Of a stretch of 64,000 nt of DNA, positions 57,470 to 64,000 are shown one piece after another. Made by a program: the position numbers and the translations under genes. The DNA is taken from NCBI GenBank assembly GCA_021442155.1, contig CM038215.1, positions 5,604,976-5,668,975 of the forward strand. Direction: 5' to 3'. Under the pieces are notes generated by a model. That model did not search any database, had not been told where the DNA came from, and saw nothing but the letters and a program-made list of their open reading frames with translations. The first letter of the stretch is position 1. Each line of letters opens with the position of its first letter. The stretch comes from Cymbidium sinense (Eukaryota > Streptophyta > Magnoliopsida > Asparagales > Orchidaceae).

Positions 57470-60400
57470 TGGTATGATGCCATGCAGATCCATAGATGTA
57501 CTTATTGATTGATGGATACATCAGGTATAGTGTACTATCTCAAAGATAGAAGTCACTACCCTTTAATGGAACCAATCACCTCAATAAAGACTCTAAGGAT
57601 GATGGGTCTTCATATGTAAGATTCTTCCCTACTTTACATGGAAAAGTAAAGCGATTTATTTTAAATCGAGTTCATTAAGTTCCCTAGGCAAGCCCCATAG
57701 TTAATTACATCCTAAAGGATGGGATCCCTTAGGAAAACTCTCGATTAAGGTAAATGATCATTGTCTCTAAATATTTCAATAGAGAAGGACTATCAATCAA
57801 TTGGTTTATATTTTGAAGATCAAATGGGATTAATCAAAAGAGGGAGTTATTATCAAAGCCAAAATGGGAAATAAGTAAGAGATGCTCACGATGCTAGGAA
57901 ACCTAGTGAGCATCTCAAACTATCCTATAGTTGGGCTTTACATTTTAGAAATTGATTTAGTTTATTTGAGTTGCATTTTCATTAGAAATTTAGGACTTAA
58001 GATTCCTTAACACAAGATTAAGGAAATGCCTAAGAGGTGAGGTATTATGCTTATGGCCCATAAAGGGAGAAGCAACCTCGAACCTAAATCTAGGGAGCTT
58101 GGTGATGGAAGCACAACCTAAATCTAAGGCAAAAATGGGTATTGGTTTGCCTCCATAAGAGAGGACAAAACCAGACGGCTTGGACTTACAACCACAGGGG
58201 TGGCTACCAACTAACTCTATGATTTTAAATACATGTAGGCAAGTCTTTATGCTTATGCAAGATAGCTAGGTATTGTTACTTAGAAAGAAGCTAAGTCCTT
58301 AAACTCACTCCTAAAGAGACTAGATCATGTAAAGGGACATGCTTCAAATGACCTAAACCTAATACAATTCAAATTTCATTTTATTTTATTTTGGACAATT
58401 ATTTTTGACTCAGGCTTATAGGATCTTTATGACTAATGCATAAAAAATCAGATTATTGGCAAAAATTCGAGAAGGGATGAGTTTCCACCATGACCCTCAA
58501 AGGTCAATGTTCTCTTGCAAGGTGGAAGCCCTCCAATCAAGTAAAAAATAAGATGCATTTGTGCATGATATTATAAAGAAATGCTCATCCAGTTAAAGGG
58601 TTGCTAATTCTTTTATCTTGATTTTAATCCTAAGTTTTAAGTGAGATTATGAGTTAATTAATTTTAATTTGAATCATTAAGTTGGGTAAAATATTTATTT
58701 TTTTTCTAAAGAGCCTAATCCACATCCAAGCCATACATAAATTAAGGAAGAAACTAGAAAATCATGCCACTTAATGCAACAACTAAACAAATCATCAAAC
58801 AATTTATAATGCTAATCCCAAAAAGAATAAGTTACCGTTTGTGGTCGGGCACCACCGCACAAACCCAAAAATATCAAATGTGGGTAGCCGAGCTCTATCC
58901 TTTTACAACCCAGATTATAAATGAATTAAATTATAATTTAAGCAAAGGAATTCAATGTTGTGGGGGTCTCAAGCTTTATTCTTCTTTCTTCTTCTTTTCT
59001 TCTTTTCTTCTTTGGATCCTCCTTTGGAAGGTTGGATGGTAGATGCTCCAAGGTTTCACGTGGTGCATAAGATAGGATCTTATGACCAATGCTCATCCTA
59101 ATCCCCCATAACAAATCATTCCAAAATCCTACTTATACAAATTTTTACATGAAAAGGAAAAGTATAAATCTAACTAACACTTGCAAAACAAAGGTTAGTT
59201 AAATCACACCAAACACATTGCAAGCATGTATATTGGACTTATTACCCCACACATGGGTGACTAAGTCCACTTGGACTATGGATTATGCAAAGGGTTATAA
59301 GCACCTGCAAGTAAGAAGAATTTATATTTTTATTTATGATAACACCCCTTAAGCATAATCTCCTGCAGAAAAGAATAGTTAGACTGAGAATGTCCTATCA
59401 TTCATTCTGCAAGCATACACCTTAACATCCAGTCTAAAAAATTCATCACAAAATAAAAAATACATGAAACCATGCACTGACCTAACCTAAAGCTAGAAGT
59501 GGTGACTTAGGCTAATGTGTGTTCTTTGAAGGTTTGTGTCGTATGCTTAGCTATAGCTTTAGGTTTAAATTCTCTAAGTGTGAAGAACATGTTCAACTTA
59601 GAGGAGGGATTCATTTAAGTTGTTTAAGTATTTTTGGTTATTTTTATTTCATGTTTTAATTTTGTTTAAGTGAAACCTACAATTAATTACTAAGTTATGA
59701 AGTGAGGGAAGGAGAAGAGAACTTCTCTTTCCTTCCTAATAAAGTAATTTTCTAAGTAAGTTCATGTTTTAATTTCATTTAGATGAATATTTTGATTACA
59801 TCTTTTAATCAATCTAAGTTTAGACAAACTCTAAACAAACCTATTCAAAAGAAATGCATTTTAAGATTAAGTAAAATGAATCAAAATCCATATATCACAC
59901 ATTACTTCATTTATTTCCCAACATATATGACATGCATATTGGACCCTCATATCTATACATGAAATGAGTAGTTAACACTTTATGATGCAAGCTAAGTAAG
60001 AAAATTTAGAAGTTGAATATGCATGATTTTTTAAGTAGAAAAGGTTTTCCTTATCCAAAATTTCACATACATACATGAAAGTAAGAAAGGCATAAGTGAG
60101 TATGCCATTGTTAACTAGGTGTAAGGTACAAGACCACATAGGGCTACTTAAACCTTGCAACCTCAGTGTCCAAAATAATATACCACTTTCCTTAAATTAA
60201 CATGCATATAAAAGAAATATAAAATGAAGATGCAAAAGTTGTTTAATAGATTTGTTTTATTTATGAAATTTATGTATGTAAGTGTAAGTAACCCTTCTTA
60301 AATGGTAGCATAGGGATGAATAGGATATAAAATTAGGTGAGCATTAGGTCTCTTTCAAATGAACCTTATGTCTCACCAAAAATCCTATTCAAAATTATAC

Positions 60401-62150
60401 CAACATGGGAAAGAAAGGAAACCTATACTTAGCATACCTTTATAATATTTCACATGCAAGCTTATAATTAAAGTATAAGTAGCATACTTTCAGATTTGAT
60501 ATTTCTTTTATAAGTTTTAAAATATTTAGGATTTAATAGTGATAATAGCCACTCATATTTTACTTTAGCCAACATGCACATTACATAAAGTAAACAATTT
60601 CATTTTAAAATTTGAAACATGAAATTATGAATGCATGAATCACATGACATACAACTTAACATGTTGGGAAAGATCCAAAGCAACGAAAACATGTAAATAA
60701 ACTCACTTTACTTAAATCCTAAAGACATTCTTAAGGATTAAGAAAATTTTAAAATAAATCAAAGTGAATTTCAAAAATAATTTTTGTTTAGTTTGAAGTT
60801 TGATTTAATTTTGAAAAGTGAGATGAGTTTGTTGTTCTAACCCATTCCACATGTGTTTGTAGTTTTTTTTAATTTTCAAATAATGAAATCCATTTTTAAG
60901 CATTGATTAGGTTAAGGTATAAATTAAGTGGCTTAATTAACCCTTACCTACACCACCTTAGAAAAATTAACTAAGTAATTATGAGCCAATGAGATGACAT
61001 AAAACCCACAAGGTATTTAAATTTGCAATGCAACTAATAATGAAAAGTCCTAATGCAATTTGGCTCACAATTAAAAGTTAATTAAGCTAAGGGATTTAGC
61101 TTAAGTAATTTTAAAACACCTTTTCATACTCATGAAAGGGGTTTTAATTTCCTTAATTAAACATAGGCTATTAAAACCTAAGCATCTAAGGTAGATTAAT
61201 TAAGTTGAACTTTTTTTAAAAATTGATTAAAGGGGTGATTAATGAGTTAACCCTTAATTAAGAGGGATTAAGGAGAGAAATGGGGGTTTAGGGAATAGCA
61301 GGAAATGCCTAAAATTATTCCATAAACCCCTACTCTGGATCATTAATCAAACCTAATCATAGGGTAAATCCACTAATCATACTCTTATTACACTTAATTA
61401 CATGAAAGAGGTAATTAGGGGAATGAAATACAATTTAATTAGCCCTCAATAAATCTCAAGAAAATTAGGGAGGGTAGTGGTCATCTAAAATGAACCTAAA
61501 AATTTGAGATCAATTGATGACCTAATTAAAGGATAATTAGCTAATTAAGATTCCTAAAGAAACCCAAATTTAGAGAAAAGGGTAACTCAAAATCCATTGA
61601 AAACATTTTTTAAATATTTTAGATAAAGTTATCTTTCCATAGAATTTTTATTTTATTTTTATGATTTTTCTATGAAGAATTATGAATTTTTGAAGATCCA
61701 TGGATTAATTAGGAATTAATTAATTGCTTAACTAATCCATGCTTAATACTTAGCTCATGACGCGATGCATGGTGGCTGATGCTTTACGTGTCGCTATGAG
61801 TGTGACTTAAATGTCACATCCCAAATGGCGTGGCGCACTAATATCCCTCATCATCAAAGTTTGGTAAGATTCACCCACAATTTTAAAAGCAAAATTGATT
61901 TCTAAAATGTGTTAAATAATCTCAGCCGTCCATCTAAAATATGTGGATGGATGGCTGAGATGAGCCAAGTTCTTCCCTAAGGATCAATGGAGACCGTCCA
62001 TGATCTAAGGGGAGATCGAGCTGAATCTAGCATGGAATCATACAAAAATCAACCCACACCATCTAAGAATAATTACAAACCCATCCAATGGTTGATTTTA
62101 CATGCCATGAATATTTCTTTCACAAAGCTCCAACACCTCCTAAGCTAAGT
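57470..62150 (+). repeat. Repeat family R, copy R3
   Basis: It starts TGGTATGATGCCATGCAGAT and follows R1: AAAGATAGAAGTCA near 57542, GATGATGGGTCTTC near 57597, CCTAAATCTAGGGAGCTTGG near 58083, TTTGCCTCCATAAGAGAGGA near 58146, the GGGTAGCCGAGCTCTATCCT block near 58883, AAGCTAGAAGTGGTGACTTA near 59491, one unit of the R1 triplicated segment near 60096, and ATTTAATAGTGATAATAGCC near 60534. Beyond 61200 it extends past the point where R1 is truncated, into a less AT-rich stretch (61755-61850). No coding domain is seen. The right limit is uncertain. Confidence 0.7.
61921..61959. other. Short hairpin near the right end of R3
   Basis: CTCAGCCGTCCATC (61921-61934) pairs with GATGGATGGCTGAG (61946-61959): 14-base arms with one mismatch (a G-U pair in RNA) around an 11-base loop. 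It could be a TE terminal structure or a transcript hairpin. Confidence 0.6.
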
Positions 62151-64000
62151 GGTCAAAAAATTTCATGCCTCGTTGGAGGTGATCACCGGTGCTCAAGATC
62201 GATGATGTAGCTTCGTCTGGTGGAGACAAAGCCCTATTGAAATTCCTAGGCCTTGGGATTGAGTGGATCAATGGGTAGACCTACACCACTTCACTTGGGC
62301 TTCAGCTTTGATCCAATTGTGCTCTTCCATGCAGTGGGAACTTCAATCAAAGCTTGGGCAAGTTTGACTTGACCCTCTGATGGAGTGTGCAAGAGTAATT
62401 GGATGAAGATCAAGTATAGAGGAAGTTGGCTAATGGATTGAGCTCCCCTATTTTGCATTGTTCAAAACCAAGAAATAGGGAATTCAAATCCTTCCTAAGA
62501 AGCTTGGAAATGCTCTGAGGTGGTTTCTGGTTCCAAGCTTTCAATGATGAGATTGAAATTTCATTGAATTAGGGGGAGTATATCTCCCCCTATGGCAACC
62601 AGATGATTGACACCTCCTTTGCCATTTTGATCCAATTACTAAGATTGGGAGGGTTGTTTTGGATATTAGATCTTTGTAAATGGTGAATTCGAGGTGTTGA
62701 GTGGATTGGCAAACTCCCATGTGCATCAAATTGAGCTTAGGAGGGAATTTGAAAACTCAATTTCAAGCTATGTGGTTGGGTTTGGTCTATGGGCCAAATG
62801 GGTGACCCAAACCATTGGGTTGGGTGCACCACTCATCACTAAGTCCCCTTGAGCTTTTAGGAAAGCCTCAAGTGATTGTGAAGAGGTATGACCAAAATAC
62901 CCATGGGCTAGGCCAAAATTTGTTCTATGGACTAGGGGTAAAATGGTCATTTTGCTATTTTTTCAATTTGGATATGTTAGGTATGTGGAGAAACTAGGTT
63001 TTACCAAGTTTCATTGGATTTGGAATCCATTTGAAATGGTTTCACTCATGTTGATCCATTTAGGTCAAAATGTGTCAAGTTGACCTATTGGTCAAATTGG
63101 GTCAAACCAAGGGTTGGGTCAAGTTCATATGACCATTTGAAATGTTTTCGTGGCTTTGGTTTGGTTCAATTTGGTATAAATTTAGTTTTGGCTCATATGA
63201 CTTCATTTAGGTCAAATGGGTCAAGTTGACCTATTTGACCCATTTGATCTATTTGAGGTAGGTCAAGGGTAGGTTTAGGTTAGGTTAGTCATATTGAGTG
63301 GATTATCTTTGTTTCCAATCAATTTGGGTTAGTTCAATTTTGGCTCAACATGACCCCTTTAGGTCATGTTGAGTCTAAGGTCAATTAAGGGTTGGTCAAT
63401 GGCCAATTGAGGCTTTGGTCAAGTTCCACAAGTGATTTGGGATGGACTTGACCCATTAGTTTCAATCAATTTTGGCTTAGATCAAGTTTTGACACATTTT
63501 GACCCTTTAGGTCAAAATGGGTTAAAATTGCTAGGTTAGGCTCAAATGTTGGCTTGGTCAAGTTCAAACATAGGTTATGAGTGAACTTAGATCAATGGTT
63601 TCAATCAATTTGGCCTATGGTGGATTTTGGCTATGTAAGGTTTCATTTTAGGTTAAGTGTTGACTTGGTCAACCCTTAGGTTTGACTTGGTTTGACCCAA
63701 TTTGATTGATTGATCATCCCATGATGATTGTTGATCATGAGAGAGGATATATGAGTTTGGTTCAATCCAATTTGGTTTGGATCAAAAGTTGGCTCATAAG
63801 GTACTTTAGGTCACTTTGGGTCAAGTGAGCTTAGTGTCAAATGGCTTGGTCAAGCTTGATTGAAGTTGATTGATCTTGTATATGGACTCATGATTGAAAT
63901 ATAAATCCATTTACAAGTGATTTGAAGTCAAATGGTTTTGATCCATTTGAAAATTTCATATTCAAAGGAAGAATATGAAAGGGTTTTGGGTTTGATTTTG
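62151..64000 (+). repeat. X family copy X3 (plus orientation, cut by window edge)
   Basis: It matches the reverse complement of X-prime from about 57465 down to about 55790, including TTCAGCTTTGATC (62301), the GGGGGAGTATATCTCCCCCT palindrome (62571), many GGTCAAATGGGTCAAGTTGA-type words (63213) and GTCACTTTGGGTCAAGTGAG (63809). R3 runs straight into it. By alignment, the end of the arm and the tandem-repeat core should lie within about 1.2 kb beyond the window. It is non-coding; short frames here show no domains. Confidence 0.72.

Noticed and set aside
55900..63900. Clustered TTGACC/GGTCAA words as WRKY W-boxes
   Set aside because: They occur at high density as part of the degenerate X repeat, on both strands, with no gene nearby. 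Chance and repeat structure explain them.

Overview
This is repeat-dominated nuclear DNA from a land plant, most likely a flowering plant with a large genome. The evidence is degenerate Arabidopsis-type telomere motif (TTTAGGG), L1-type LINEs with a DUF4283/zinc-knuckle ORF1 and an ORF2 ending in a zf-RVT plus RNase H tail, a plant RTE-clade LINE with a (TTG)n tail, a Ty3/gypsy gag-protease remnant, and retrocopies of a plant glycine-rich RNA-binding protein. I see no intact functional host gene. The longest open frame (189 codons) is a piece of a dead LINE. The species cannot be named from the sequence.

Layout, left half. 1-1437 is the 5' part of L1 copy A (minus strand). 1438-8829 is a telomere-like satellite array, almost free of C on the plus strand. 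8832-11061 is a decayed gypsy gag-protease. 11062-15127 is a non-coding repeat 'R' (copy R1). 15128-15662 is an L1 RT fragment (copy E). 15663-16680 is a GGTCA-rich degenerate array. 16681-20625 is telomere-like. 20626-28212 is a nearly full-length dead L1 (copy B). 28213-31243 is telomere-like and contains two retrocopies of a glycine-rich RNA-binding protein 3' end. 31244-33118 is a 5'-truncated L1 (copy C). 33119-34065 is telomere-like. 34066-35504 is an RTE LINE. 35505-36761 is telomere-like. 36762-46425 is L1 copy D, whose ORF1 segment is triplicated.

Layout, right half. 46505-48500 or beyond is R copy 2, followed by AT-rich DNA and AT/AG microsatellites. 51550-57469 is a large imperfect inverted repeat (arms X2 and X-prime) around a 1.8 kb tandem-repeat core. 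57470-62150 is R copy 3, and 62151-64000 is a third X copy in plus orientation, cut by the window edge.

How the parts relate. About 15-16 kb of telomere-like DNA, always with TTTAGGG on the plus strand, looks like one original satellite field broken up by insertions. All five L1 pieces and both host-gene retrocopies lie on the minus strand. This fits target-primed reverse transcription starting from the T-rich G-strand of the satellite. The field has a higher-order unit of roughly 0.9-1.1 kb, marked by a recurring box near AATTAAGTAAACTRGTAGG. Alignments were done by eye, so boundaries are good to tens of bases (R and X boundaries less), and no database search was possible.
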